From: Kocuria sp. p3-SID1428
Lineage (GTDB): Bacteria > Actinomycetota > Actinomycetes > Actinomycetales > Micrococcaceae
Direction: 5' to 3'
NCBI RefSeq assembly: GCF_025149945.1
Contig: NZ_JALXVH010000028.1
Span: forward strand, 1-38,197
Length of the DNA: 38,197 nt
Shown here: positions 19,185-27,180 of the stretch, one piece after another
How positions within the stretch are numbered: position 1 is the first letter of the stretch
Layout: each line of letters begins with the position of its first letter
The notes under the pieces: generated by a model
Told to the model about the DNA's origin: nothing
Databases searched by the model: none
What the model saw: the letters and a program-made list of their open reading frames with translations, nothing else
Made by a program: the position numbers and the translations under genes

Positions 19185-20250
19185 CCTGTCGACGAGCAGG
19201 AGAATGAGGCCAACCTCGGCGGCCAGGCGCACTGGTCCTTCGGGGGCATGTTCCTGGAGGACTCACCCATGCAGCGCCGCCTGGGCATCCGCGACTCCCT
19301 CGAGCTCGCCTGGCAGGACTGGCAGGGCTCCGCGGGCTGGGACCGCCTGGACGGCGAGCACCCTGAGGACGAATGGGCCCGGCAGTGGGGACGCGCGTAC
19401 GTCGAGTTCGCAGCCGATGACAAGCTCCCGTGGCTGAAGGAGCAGGGCGAGAAGTTCACCCCGCTCGTGGGCTGGGCCGAGCGAGGCGACCTCACCGCAC
19501 GCGGCCACAGCAACTCCGTGCCGAGGTTCCAGGTACCTGGGGCGCCGGCACAGGCATCTCCGACCCGTTCGACGCCAAGGCCCGGGCGGCTGCCGAACCA
19601 GGTCTGGTGCGCTTCGCCTTCCGGCATCAGGTCGACGGCCTCCTGTTCGACGGCGACCAGGTCACCGGCGTGTTCGGGACCGTGCTGGAGCCGGATGCCG
19701 CCCGCCGCGGTGCGCCGTCCAGCCGCAATCCCGTCGGCAGCTTCGAGCTGCGTGCCCAGGCCGTCGTCATCGCCACCGGCGGCATCGGCGGCAATCACGA
19801 GCAGGTGCGCAAGTGGTGGCCCTCGGGCCTGGGCACGCCGCCGCAGAAGATGATCACCGGCGTCCCGGAGTACGTAGACGGACGCATGCTGGACATCGCG
19901 ACCGATCAGGGCGTCCGGCTCGTGAACCGGGATCGGATGTGGCCCTGCACGGAGGGCCTGCAGAACTGGGATCCCGTCTGGCCCGATCACGCGATCCGGA
20001 TCCTCCCCGGTCCATCGTCGGTCTGGCTTGATGCGCGCGGGCGCCAGCTGCTCGCCCCGGGCCGATGCAGGACTTCATGGCTCACGGCGACGACTTCGTC
20101 ATCGCGGACACCCTGCCCGAGCTCGTCGATGGGATGAACGCCCTCACCGGAGACGACCTCCTGGGCCGCAGCGCGGTCGAGAGCATCATCCGGGCTCGGG
20201 ACAACGAGATGACCAGCCCCTACTCCAAGGACGCAGAGGCCGATTCCACA
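19185..20250 (+). pseudogene. FAD-binding dehydrogenase (fumarate reductase/KstD superfamily), multiply disrupted
   Basis: Pieces of one flavoprotein appear in order in different frames. Frame A (from about 19185) reads NLGGQAHWSFGGMFLEDSP ... GWAERGDLTARGHSNSVPRF. A 1-nt loss near 19533-19540 moves to frame B (TWGAGTGISDPF ... ATGGIGGNHEQVRKWW ... GILPGP-type region ILPGPSSVWLDARG). Near 20060 it moves to frame C (FMAHGDDFVIADTLPELVDG) after loss of roughly 70 codons. The N-terminal GxGxxG region and everything after SPYSKD are missing. The full-length family has about 550 residues. It is divergent from copB and uses none of its own promoter. Confidence 0.8.
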
Positions 20251-20263
20251 CCTCTGCCATCCG

Positions 20264-20314
20264 CCGGCCGAATCGCCACCGCTTCAGGCTCGTGAACGGT
20301 GGCGATTCGGCCGG
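20264..20314. repeat. 18-bp perfect inverted repeat at the end of the broken dehydrogenase
   Basis: CCGGCCGAATCGCCACCG (20264-20281) and its exact complement (20297-20314) flank a 15-nt loop, directly where the dehydrogenase homology stops. It could be a terminator or the end of an excised element. Confidence 0.6.
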
Positions 20315-20373
20315 TGGATCGCTGAGCGGGCCGGAATCGGCCGCTTGAGAAGGAGCCGACGAGCCCCACCTCC

Positions 20374-20503
20374 ATCGAGCGGCCCCGTGGTGTGGGGCCC
20401 CAGATCGAGAGGCCTCTTGGTGTGGCCTAGGGGGCGGCAAAGCACACCACGGGGCCGCTCAACGACGAACATCGCTGAAACGCACATATCGGGGCCACTC
20501 GAT
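20374..20503. repeat. Cluster of four 13-bp boxes, possible IS21-like terminus
   Basis: Boxes ATCGAGCGGCCCC (20374, +), ATCGAGAGGCCTC (20404, +), GTTGAGCGGCCCC (20451-20463, -) and ATCGAGTGGCCCC (20491-20503, -). Two lie on each strand, spaced 30 and 40 bp. Boxes 1 and 3 extend into an 18-bp perfect inverted repeat (20377-20394 / 20443-20460). Multiple repeated transposase-binding boxes are a feature of IS21-family ends, but no istA/istB is present. The assignment is a guess. Confidence 0.45.
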
Positions 20504-20510
20504 GCGAGAT

Positions 20511-20555
20511 GACGAAGGCCCCACCGGGCGTCATGCCTGGTGGGGCCTCGTTCGT
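20511..20555. terminator. Terminator-like hairpin in a gene-poor scar
   Basis: GACGAAGGCCCCACC pairs with GGTGGGGCC-TCG-TTCGTC across a 12-nt loop. It stands alone with no intact gene on either side. The rest of 20556-20819 shows no credible gene; it includes a run of nine C at 20765. Confidence 0.5.
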
Positions 20556-20819
20556 CCTGCTGTGGCTGCACCGGCAGGACGCCGCTCCTCCGCTGCGCTA
20601 GGAGCGCCCCGGGCCCCGCCCGCAGTCTGTCCAGACTGAGGTCATGTCTGATGCAGCTTCTGAATGGACCCCGGCCATCAACTCATTCACGAAATGGCAT
20701 CGCGCCGGTGGGCAGTCGGGACTGCCGCACGCTTCAGCTGACGTGACTCCCCGCAGACATGCTGCCCCCCCCCTCTCGATGAAACAGCATCCAGCCAATC
20801 ACTGGAGCCGACCCAACAC

Positions 20820-20926
20820 CGGTTCTGCCGCCTCAAGCGATGGCACGACCTCGCGACCCGCTACGAAAAGCACACGATCGTCTACGGCGCCGCTCTCCTC
20901 ATTCACCCCGCCATCACCTGGACACG
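20820..20926 (+). pseudogene. IS5-type transposase, C-terminal scrap
   Basis: About 35 codons read RLKRWHDLATRYEKHTIVYG then AALLIHPAITW, which matches the conserved C-terminal end of IS5-family transposases (RxKxWRxIATRYxK...YxxAxxLAxxxIW). No upstream catalytic region, start codon or clear inverted repeat remains. Confidence 0.65.
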
Positions 20927-20973
20927 ACAATTTTCAGACACGCCCAATTCGATATTTCTGCAGACCTTCAGTT

Positions 20974-21600
20974 TCAGCCACCGTGCGTCGCATTGATGGT
21001 TCGGGCAATCAATTCGAAGTTCCCAAGGGTCGTCGGCGACAGCTTCTCGATCTTCCCGGGGTTCCGGAGCAGGACCGCGGCGGGCCTCCAGTGGTCGAAT
21101 TTGCCGTCCAGAGCCTCCAGACGCAGCAAGATCCGGCCCGGGTGATTCGGCAGGTCCCCCACCTTGTGCTTCTTACCGAACGCCTCGTTGTATAGCCCGA
21201 GGTAGTCGCCGACGGTGAACAGGCCCTCGATGTCGCTGTGCTTCTGCTCCAGCACCGACCCGACGAACACGACCCGCTTACCGGCGATCTTGTTCGCCCT
21301 GATAGCGGCCTCGACCTTCCCTCCGCCCTCCGTGCCCGAGTCCAGCAGCACCGTCACCGAGACCTTCTGCCCAAGCAGGGACACGAACGCCGGCACGTTA
21401 GACGCACCGCCCGCCGGCAGTATGCGCCAGCGCTGGTCAAGGCCTTCCTTCCCCTTGTCTCTCAGGTGCCGGCTGATCATGTCCAGGTAGGCCAGGTCGG
21501 ACGGGCCCTCGACTAGCAGGTTCCGTTCGCCGATGAACAGGTTCTGCGAGAGGTCGTAGCCGAGCGCGGCCTGGAGAGGGAAGGCGCTGACATCCCCAGG
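20974..21600 (-). pseudogene. OLD-family nuclease, C-terminal TOPRIM fragment
   Basis: About 209 residues begin within PLQAALGYDLSQNLFIGE and carry the TOPRIM glutamate in NLLVEGPSDLAYL, then WRILPAGGASNVPAFVSLLG and VTVLLDSGTEGGG (acidic DxD-like region). This is the nuclease half of OLD/GajA-like ATP-dependent endonucleases. The N-terminal AAA/SMC-like ATPase half (normally 350 or more residues) is missing: homology stops near 21600 and the upstream sequence is unrelated. Likely a dead anti-phage or overcoming-lysogenisation gene. The 150 bp to its right hold nothing recognisable. Confidence 0.75.
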
Positions 21601-21753
21601 CCTCGGCTCCCGCCCGGCACGGCCGATCCCCACTCCGTCTCACTTCGTTGCGCGGGCCCTCCGGCAGCCAGACCCACGCACCGAGGCCCCGGTCTGCGTC
21701 GCACTGGGCGATACATCCCGAGGCCCCGGTCGACGGCTGCGGCCCGTGAGACG

Positions 21754-23166
21754 TCAGCTCTCGGCGGCCTGGCCCTCCTGCGCGCGGAGCATGGCCTCGA
21801 AGGTGGCATCCGGCTCCCCGCGGAAGAAGTCCCGGCCGTAGACCACGAGGCAGAGGATGACGCCCGTCGCCAGGCCCCATGCGGCACCGTTGGACGCCAG
21901 CACCGCCGCAGTGACTCCCGCGATTCCCAGATCCTTGACGCTGCGGGCCTCCATGATGCCCACCTTCACGGACACGAATCCCTGGATGAGCAGGGTCAGG
22001 GCCAGAGCCACCCCGAGCACCGGCTGCACCAGCGTCACGATCGGCAGCAGCAGGAGCCCGGTGTTCGTGCCCCACCGGAACGACCCCGCCCCGCCGAAGA
22101 TCGACTTCATGGCCTTGCGGCCCTCCTTGTAGCGCTCCACGATCACGACGTGCATGGCAGACCAGATCGGACCGCACATGGCCACGTCCGGACCGATCAT
22201 GGACATGATGGTGTTGCGGCCGCCGAAGATCAGGTGCGCACGGTCCGGGTTGTACACGACCGCCTCATCCGTGCGGACCTGGTCGGCCTCCTTGAGGATC
22301 GCCCGGGACTGGAGGACGTCACCGAACACGACGATGTAGGTCGCGAGCACGGTGGGCAGCGCGGTGAGGAACATCGACGCCGGCGGGAGGCCGATGCCGA
22401 AGATCGTGTACCCGGCGAAGAGGCCCGCGAAGTCCGGGGTGTTGAACCCCCACTCGATGGTCGGCCACGGCGCTTCGCCGGCCAGGGGCGCGATGACCAC
22501 GGCCAGCAGGATCACCGGGAGGATGCCCAGGTTGCCGAGCGTGCGCCACATCGGGTTCTTGGTCCGCATCGCGGCGAACCGGCTGGAGAAGAGCAGGAGG
22601 AAGGCGATCCCCACCGCGATCGTGATGGTGACCGGGAAGGTCTCGAAACGCCCTCCGGCGACGAAGAGTGACTGGACGGCGGCGATTCCCGCACCCACCA
22701 GGACGCCCGCCTTGATGGCGGAGGGGATCAGCGAGACCACCTTGGAGGCGAGTCCCGTCGCACCCAACGTGATCGAGAAGACGCCCAGCATGAACTGGAA
22801 CGCGATGAGTGCATGCACACGCTCCTCCCCCTCAGGGAACGCTGAGCAGTAGGCCACGACCAGCGGGATCGCCGGGGTGATCCACCCGGGAACCACCGGA
22901 TCGCCGAGGAGGTGATGCGTGAGATACAGGAGGCCGTTGAACACCACGACGGCGAGGGCCACCTCGAACGGCATGCCGAGCAGTTCGACCATCAGAGGGA
23001 TGGCCGCCAGGTCCACGGCGCACATCAGGAGACCCTGGACGTAGTCCGGCCACTCGAAGCGGTAGTGCACGAACGGCAGGCGGATCCGGAAGGGCCCTGC
23101 CTTCCAGTGCGGGGAGACTTCCCCGATGCCTTCCTCGTCCAGCGAGTGATGCGCAGTAGTCGTCAT
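21754..23166 (-). CDS. SLC23/NCS2-like membrane permease
   Basis: A 470-residue polytopic membrane protein with about 12 or more hydrophobic segments. A hydrophilic N-terminus (WKAGPFRIRLPFVHYRFEW) precedes DYVQGLLMCAVDLAAIPLMV, and the centre has PTVLATYIVVFGDVLQSRAI. The overall plan fits uracil/xanthine or SulP-like permeases, but I see no clear canonical substrate signature. The start has GAAGG 9 nt upstream and lies 11 nt after the stop of the alcohol dehydrogenase gene, so the two are cotranscribed. A regulator gene diverges from the pair. Substrate unknown; import of the dehydrogenase substrate is the simplest inference. Confidence 0.75.
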   Translation of the reverse strand: MTTTAHHSLDEEGIGEVSPHWKAGPFRIRLPFVHYRFEWPDYVQGLLMCAVDLAAIPLMVELLGMPFEVALAVVVFNGLLYLTHHLLGDPVVPGWITPAIPLVVAYCSAFPEGEERVHALIAFQFMLGVFSITLGATGLASKVVSLIPSAIKAGVLVGAGIAAVQSLFVAGGRFETFPVTITIAVGIAFLLLFSSRFAAMRTKNPMWRTLGNLGILPVILLAVVIAPLAGEAPWPTIEWGFNTPDFAGLFAGYTIFGIGLPPASMFLTALPTVLATYIVVFGDVLQSRAILKEADQVRTDEAVVYNPDRAHLIFGGRNTIMSMIGPDVAMCGPIWSAMHVVIVERYKEGRKAMKSIFGGAGSFRWGTNTGLLLLPIVTLVQPVLGVALALTLLIQGFVSVKVGIMEARSVKDLGIAGVTAAVLASNGAAWGLATGVILCLVVYGRDFFRGEPDATFEAMLRAQEGQAAES

Positions 23167-23177
23167 GTCCGTGGCCT

Positions 23178-24323
23178 TCAGTATTCGATGATCTGACGGA
23201 CCGCACGGCCATCGGCCAGCTGGTCCATCGCTTCGTTGATGTCGTCGAGCCGCATGGTCGCGGAGACGAGCTTCTCCACGGGCAGCCGACCGTCACGCCA
23301 CATCTGCTCGTATCGCGGGATGTCGCGAGCGGGCACAGAGGTGCCCAGGTACGAGCCGATGATCGTGCGGGCCTCACCCGTGATGGTGAGCGGTGCGATC
23401 TCCGCCGTCTGTTCGGGCGAGGGAAGTCCTGCCGTGACGGTCCGGCCGCCCGGCGACGTCGCGTTGAACGCCGTTGTGAAGGCCGCCGGATGGCCGGCGC
23501 ACTCGACAGCGTGGGTGGTCTTGATGCCACGCTCCGCCATCTCTTCGGGTGAGTAGGCGGCATGCGCTCCATAGCTGAGGGCGAGCTCCCGCTTCTCCTC
23601 CGACATGTCCACGGCGATGATCTCCTGCACACCGCTCGCCACCGCCGTCAGAAGGCAGGCGACCCCCACGCCGCCGAGGCCGACGATCGCGATGGAGTCC
23701 CCCTCTTCCGGGGCCGCGGCATTGAGCAGGGCGCCGCCGCCGGTCAGCACGGCACATCCCAGGACCGCAGCGACGGCGGCTGGCACGTCAGAGCCGACGG
23801 GCACGACGGACTTCCGACTCACGACCGCATGGGTCGCGAATCCGGAGACGCCCAGGTGGTGGAACACCTCGTCGCCGTCGCGGTGGAGTCGGATCCCGCC
23901 GCCCAGGAGGACGCCGGCGTTGTTCGCCTCCGTGCCGGGGATGCAGGGCAGGCGACCATCGGTCTTGCACGCATCGCATTCGCCGCATCGAGGCAGGAAC
24001 GTCATGACGACCCGCTGGCCGACCTCCACGTCGTCGACCCCCTCACCGAGCTCCTCGACGATCCCGGCGGCCTCGTGGCCGAGCAGCATGGGGACGGGCC
24101 GCACGCGATGACCGTTCACCACGGACAGATCCGAATGGCACACGCCTGAAGCCTCCATGCGGACGAGGATCTCGCCTGCGCCCGGGGGATCGAGCTCCAG
24201 GTCCGAGACGGTGAGGGGACGGGACGAGGCGTACGGCCGCTGCCGGCCGATCTCCTCGAGAACAGCTCCACGGATCAGCATGTCAGTGCCTTCCACGACG
24301 GGGATGTGTGATGTATGCCTCAT
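23178..24323 (-). CDS. Zinc-dependent alcohol dehydrogenase (MDR family)
   Basis: A 381-residue NAD(P)-dependent dehydrogenase. The catalytic zinc region is SGVCHSDLSVVNG and GHEAAGIVEELG; the structural zinc cluster is RCGECDACKTDGRLPC (four Cys). The coenzyme fold has IAIVGLGGVGVACL. The C-terminus RLDDINEAMDQLADGRAVRQIIEY is typical of the aryl/benzyl-alcohol and formaldehyde-related class III-like branch. The ATG at 24323 has GGAGG 5 nt upstream; an ATG at 24281 with GGAAGG 7 nt upstream also gives a family-like start (MLIRGAVLEEIG). First gene of a two-gene unit with the permease, divergent from the GAF-PucR regulator. Confidence 0.88.
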   Translation of the reverse strand: MRHTSHIPVVEGTDMLIRGAVLEEIGRQRPYASSRPLTVSDLELDPPGAGEILVRMEASGVCHSDLSVVNGHRVRPVPMLLGHEAAGIVEELGEGVDDVEVGQRVVMTFLPRCGECDACKTDGRLPCIPGTEANNAGVLLGGGIRLHRDGDEVFHHLGVSGFATHAVVSRKSVVPVGSDVPAAVAAVLGCAVLTGGGALLNAAAPEEGDSIAIVGLGGVGVACLLTAVASGVQEIIAVDMSEEKRELALSYGAHAAYSPEEMAERGIKTTHAVECAGHPAAFTTAFNATSPGGRTVTAGLPSPEQTAEIAPLTITGEARTIIGSYLGTSVPARDIPRYEQMWRDGRLPVEKLVSATMRLDDINEAMDQLADGRAVRQIIEY

Positions 24324-24403
24324 GGCCTCCTCCCATCTCACCACTGCACCCCGTCAAGCGCTATAGACATCCGCTCCATCTCTCAGCGAATAGAGTAGGC
24401 AGA

Positions 24404-26104
24404 ATGTCCTCCGAAGCCCTCGACCACCGCCTCCTCCGAGCCCTGCTCGACACGGCCGCCGACCTCGCGGAACTGGCTGACACCGAATCCGTCCTGGCGT
24501 CCATCGTTCGACGCACTCGGGCCCTCGTCGGAACGGACATGGCGTACCTCAGCCTCAATGACCACGCAGCAGGCGAGACATACATCCGCCGGGCTGAGGG
24601 CGTCGTGACCCACGCCTATCGGACGATCCGCATGCCCATCGGCACGGGAGTGCTCGGGAAGGTGGCGGAGGGTCTGGCACCCTTCCAGAGCCTCGACTAC
24701 TCCAACGACCCGACGATCACCCACATCCCCCAGGTGGACCACGCGGTGCGGGCCGAGGGCGTCCACGCGATCATGGGCTCACCCCTCGTCGTCGACGGCC
24801 GCCCGCTCGGCGCCCTGATGGTTGCCGAACGTCGCACCCGGAGGTTCACCCACTCCGAGGTGACCATCGTCGAGTCACTCGCCAAACATGCCGCCATCGC
24901 GATCCAGAACGCACACCGCTACACGGAGGCACTCAACGCCGCGGGGCGTGCGGACGCAGACCGGGCTCACGAACGCCAGTCCCTGCGTGAGCTCACTCGC
25001 CTGGATGAGCTCTCCTCTCGCCAGTACCAGTCCCTGCTGGAAGAGCCCAGTGAGACGGCCGTGCTCAATCGGGCCGCCGAGCACATGGGGGTGGAGGTGG
25101 AACTCCTCTCCCCCGAACGTCCGACCTCGCCGCTGCGACCCGCCCCCACCCTCCCCTCGCGTCACACCGCAGGGGTGGCCCACAAGGTCGTGGCGCCGGA
25201 CGGCTGCACCTGGACGCTCGTTCCCGCAGATCGGGACGCGCACGACTGGCTCGCCGTCCGCCGCGCCCTCGACCCTGCCGAGGAGAAGGCCCTGGTCAGG
25301 ACCGCGCAGCACCTCCTGCTCGCACGACGGCTCCGCAGCGCGCGGCGCGCCACCGAGCTCGAGGCGGGCGCCGGCCTGCTGGCCGAACTCGTCGATGATT
25401 CCGCCGGTGGAATCGCGCGACGGCGTCGGGCGCTCGCCGAACTCGGCCTGCGCGAGGATTCACAGGTCAGCTTGGTCGTCATCGATCTCGCCGCCGTACC
25501 CGAACCCCAGTTCGCAGAGCGAGTGCTCTCACACGTGGCGGGAGTGCGCCTCAGCGCCCCGCGGGGCGGAACATGGTGCGTGGTCGGCGACCGCCCGGAT
25601 GTGCCTGCCCGCGTGGAGGCGGCAGTTCGGCATGCGACGGAAGCCGTATGGCAGATGGCCTTCCTCGGGCCGGGCGAGCACTTCCGCGATCTGCCGGGAG
25701 CGTTCCGCACGCTCGAGAACGCCCTCGCCGTCAGCCGGGTGACCGGAGGGCTCCACGCCGTGGACGCGTCGACCGTGGGCGCCGTGGGCATGGTCCTCGC
25801 CGGGGCCGGCGAGGCGAGCAAGGACGTGACGACCCGCCCCCTGGCGCCGTTGCGCGACCTGCCACCCCAGCGCGCCTCGGCACTCCGCGAGACCGCACTG
25901 GCCTACCTGGACGCCGGAATGAACGTGGCCGAGACGTCCCGCCGGCTCTTCCTCCACCGCAACACGGTCCTTCAACGACTGGAGCAGCTCGGCGCCGTCC
26001 TTGGGCCCGACTGGCACACGCCTCCGCGATCGCTCGACCTCCACCTCGCCCTGCTCTCGGCAGCACGTGACGACGACGGCGCTCCGGGCGCACCACCCGC
26101 GTGA
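24404..26104 (+). CDS. GAF domain / PucR-type helix-turn-helix regulator
   Basis: A 566-residue cytosolic transcription regulator. Residues about 20-165 form a GAF domain (VLASIVRRTRALVGTDMAYL ... GSPLVVDGRPLGALMVAERR ... AIAIQNAHRYTEAL) that probably senses a small molecule. A short coiled coil follows, then a GGDEF-like/CdaR middle region (about 330-470), and a C-terminal PucR HTH: ALAYLDAGMNVAETSRRLFL HRNTVLQRLEQL (split here for length). Divergent from the dehydrogenase-permease pair with an 80-bp gap, it is the obvious controller of that unit. The ribosome site is weak. Confidence 0.85.
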   Translation: MSSEALDHRLLRALLDTAADLAELADTESVLASIVRRTRALVGTDMAYLSLNDHAAGETYIRRAEGVVTHAYRTIRMPIGTGVLGKVAEGLAPFQSLDYSNDPTITHIPQVDHAVRAEGVHAIMGSPLVVDGRPLGALMVAERRTRRFTHSEVTIVESLAKHAAIAIQNAHRYTEALNAAGRADADRAHERQSLRELTRLDELSSRQYQSLLEEPSETAVLNRAAEHMGVEVELLSPERPTSPLRPAPTLPSRHTAGVAHKVVAPDGCTWTLVPADRDAHDWLAVRRALDPAEEKALVRTAQHLLLARRLRSARRATELEAGAGLLAELVDDSAGGIARRRRALAELGLREDSQVSLVVIDLAAVPEPQFAERVLSHVAGVRLSAPRGGTWCVVGDRPDVPARVEAAVRHATEAVWQMAFLGPGEHFRDLPGAFRTLENALAVSRVTGGLHAVDASTVGAVGMVLAGAGEASKDVTTRPLAPLRDLPPQRASALRETALAYLDAGMNVAETSRRLFLHRNTVLQRLEQLGAVLGPDWHTPPRSLDLHLALLSAARDDDGAPGAPPA

Positions 26105-26182
26105 AGCCAACCCCGTCGTCGCGCTGAGGAGCTCCGCCGTTCCCAGCAGCGAACCCGCGAGTGACAGCCCCTACCCCCGGGG

Positions 26183-26256
26183 GGAAATCTTCTGCGTGTC
26201 TGACCCTTCTGACCCGGCCACGGCCGACGAGAAGGGTCAAATGCGCAGAAGATTCC
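26183..26256. repeat. Long imperfect inverted repeat, probable small mobile element or paired IS ends
   Basis: Left arm 26183-26210 (GGAAATCTTCTGCG, TGACCCTTCT) and right arm 26230-26256 (AGAAGGGTCA, GCGCAGAAGATTCC) pair with only a few mismatches across a 19-bp centre. The outer ends GGAATCTTCTGCG resemble insertion-sequence termini (ISL3-like GGnnTCTTC start, by recollection). The right edge coincides with where hsdM homology stops. At 26172-26184, touching the left edge, is TACCCCCGGGGGG, also the core of the CsoR-like box at 34281. Confidence 0.5.
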
Positions 26257-26443
26257 GGCTCCGGTGCGGGGCCATGACCGCCTCCATACGGCGCAGGATG
26301 GTGAGCAGAAGGACGAGGGTGCCGTACTGGTTCGGTTTGAACACGCCCCGCAGCTGATCCGCGATCCCCCACACGAAGTTCGAGAGGTTCTGGGGAGAGC
26401 GGTGGGCTGCCGAGGCAGCGCCGGGCGTGGCGGGGGTGGTCAT
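26237..26443 (-). pseudogene. hsdM: Type I restriction-modification HsdM, N-terminal fragment
   Basis: 68 residues: a short Ala/Thr leader, then NLSNFVWGIADQLRGVFKPN QYGTLVLLLTILRRMEAV (split here for length) MAPHR, which is the conserved helical N-terminal domain of HsdM. The next bases belong to the inverted-repeat element, which supplies SRNLLRI and a stop. The methyltransferase motifs, hsdS and hsdR are absent. The 5' end looks intact: AAGGA lies 5 nt before the ATG and an extended -10 (TGTGTATGAT, minus strand, 26529-26520) lies about 75 bp upstream. Confidence 0.82.
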
Positions 26444-26613
26444 GTGGTCCTTCGAATGGTGGGGGCGGGCCGCTGGACGGGACCCATTCCGAACCCGCAG
26501 CGACCCAACAGGGCGACGGATCATACACAACCGCACTTGCCTATGCTCTGCGCGCGCGACTACGCTCGCGTGTGGTAGCTAGGGCTGAGGCAGTGCCCCG
26601 AGCACCAATTCGA

Positions 26614-26637
26614 GAGGCCCACGCTTGCGTGGGCCTC
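26614..26637. terminator. Compact hairpin (11-bp arms, TT loop)
   Basis: GAGGCCCACGC-TT-GCGTGGGCCTC, between the hsdM remnant (divergent) and the DUF3800 fragment. It is followed on the plus strand by TGCGCTTGTC, so the T-run is poor. It probably terminates a transcript of a gene now lost. Confidence 0.6.
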
Positions 26638-26680
26638 TGCGCTTGTCTGCAGTGTCCGCTGTGCCCTGCACAATGGTCAG

Positions 26681-26814
26681 ATGCTGCTGGCGTACATCGA
26701 CGAGATCGGCGAGCCGGGCGCCTACGTCGGCCCGGACCATCCTCGCTTCCGGACAAGCCCAGCTTTCGGTTATGCCGGATTCGTCATGCCGGAGTCTGCC
26801 GCACTAGGCTTTGG
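26681..26814 (+). pseudogene. DUF3800-family protein, N-terminal fragment
   Basis: The first 44 codons read MLLAYIDEIGEPGAYVGPDH then PRFRTSPAFGYAGFVMPE. The MLLAYIDExG start is the hallmark of DUF3800 proteins (RNase H-like fold, often found in defence islands and mobile elements). The IS3 element begins at 26815 and cuts the gene; the frame runs 19 bases into the element and stops at 26833. The remainder of the gene is not found on the other side of the element. Confidence 0.75.
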
Positions 26815-26868
26815 TGAATCGGCCCGGGTTTGATGCCGCTGCTGTTTGAGTCCGAGAGGATGGACAGC

Positions 26869-27180
26869 ATGCCGAAGAAGATCGATGCCCAGCTGCGCGC
26901 GAGGTGCGTGCGGCTCGTGCGCGAGCACGCCCAGGAGTACCCCACCTTGACCGCGGCGACGACTGCGATGGCCCGTCAGGAGGGCGTCTCGCGGGAGTCC
27001 GTGCGGCGCTGGCTGGCGCATGCCGAGGTCGACGACGGGACCCGCCCCGGCGTCACCAGTGAAGAGTCAGCCGAGATCAAGCGCCTGAAGTCCGAGGTCA
27101 AGCGCCTGAGGGAGGACAATGAGATCCTGCGTCGGGCCTCGATTTTCTTCGCGGGGGAGCTCGACCCCCGCAACCGCTGA
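26869..27180 (+). CDS. IS3-family transposase OrfA
   Basis: A 103-residue DNA-binding subunit. HTH region: LRARCVRLVREHAQEYPTLT ... GVSRESVRRWLAHAEVD; leucine-zipper-like segment EIKRLKSEVKRLREDNEILR RASIFFAGEL (split here for length) near the C-terminus, as in the IS3/IS51 groups. The start was chosen at 26869 because GAGG lies about 9 nt upstream; an ATG three codons earlier has no spacing. OrfB overlaps in the -1 frame, so a fused OrfAB by frameshifting near the stop is expected in an intact copy. Confidence 0.88.
   Translation: MPKKIDAQLRARCVRLVREHAQEYPTLTAATTAMARQEGVSRESVRRWLAHAEVDDGTRPGVTSEESAEIKRLKSEVKRLREDNEILRRASIFFAGELDPRNR

Noticed and set aside
20644..21195. 183-codon plus-strand frame over the IS5 scrap and the OLD fragment
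   Set aside because: Composition is Ser/Pro/Thr-rich, it crosses two unrelated remnants, and its 3' half is antisense to the TOPRIM domain.
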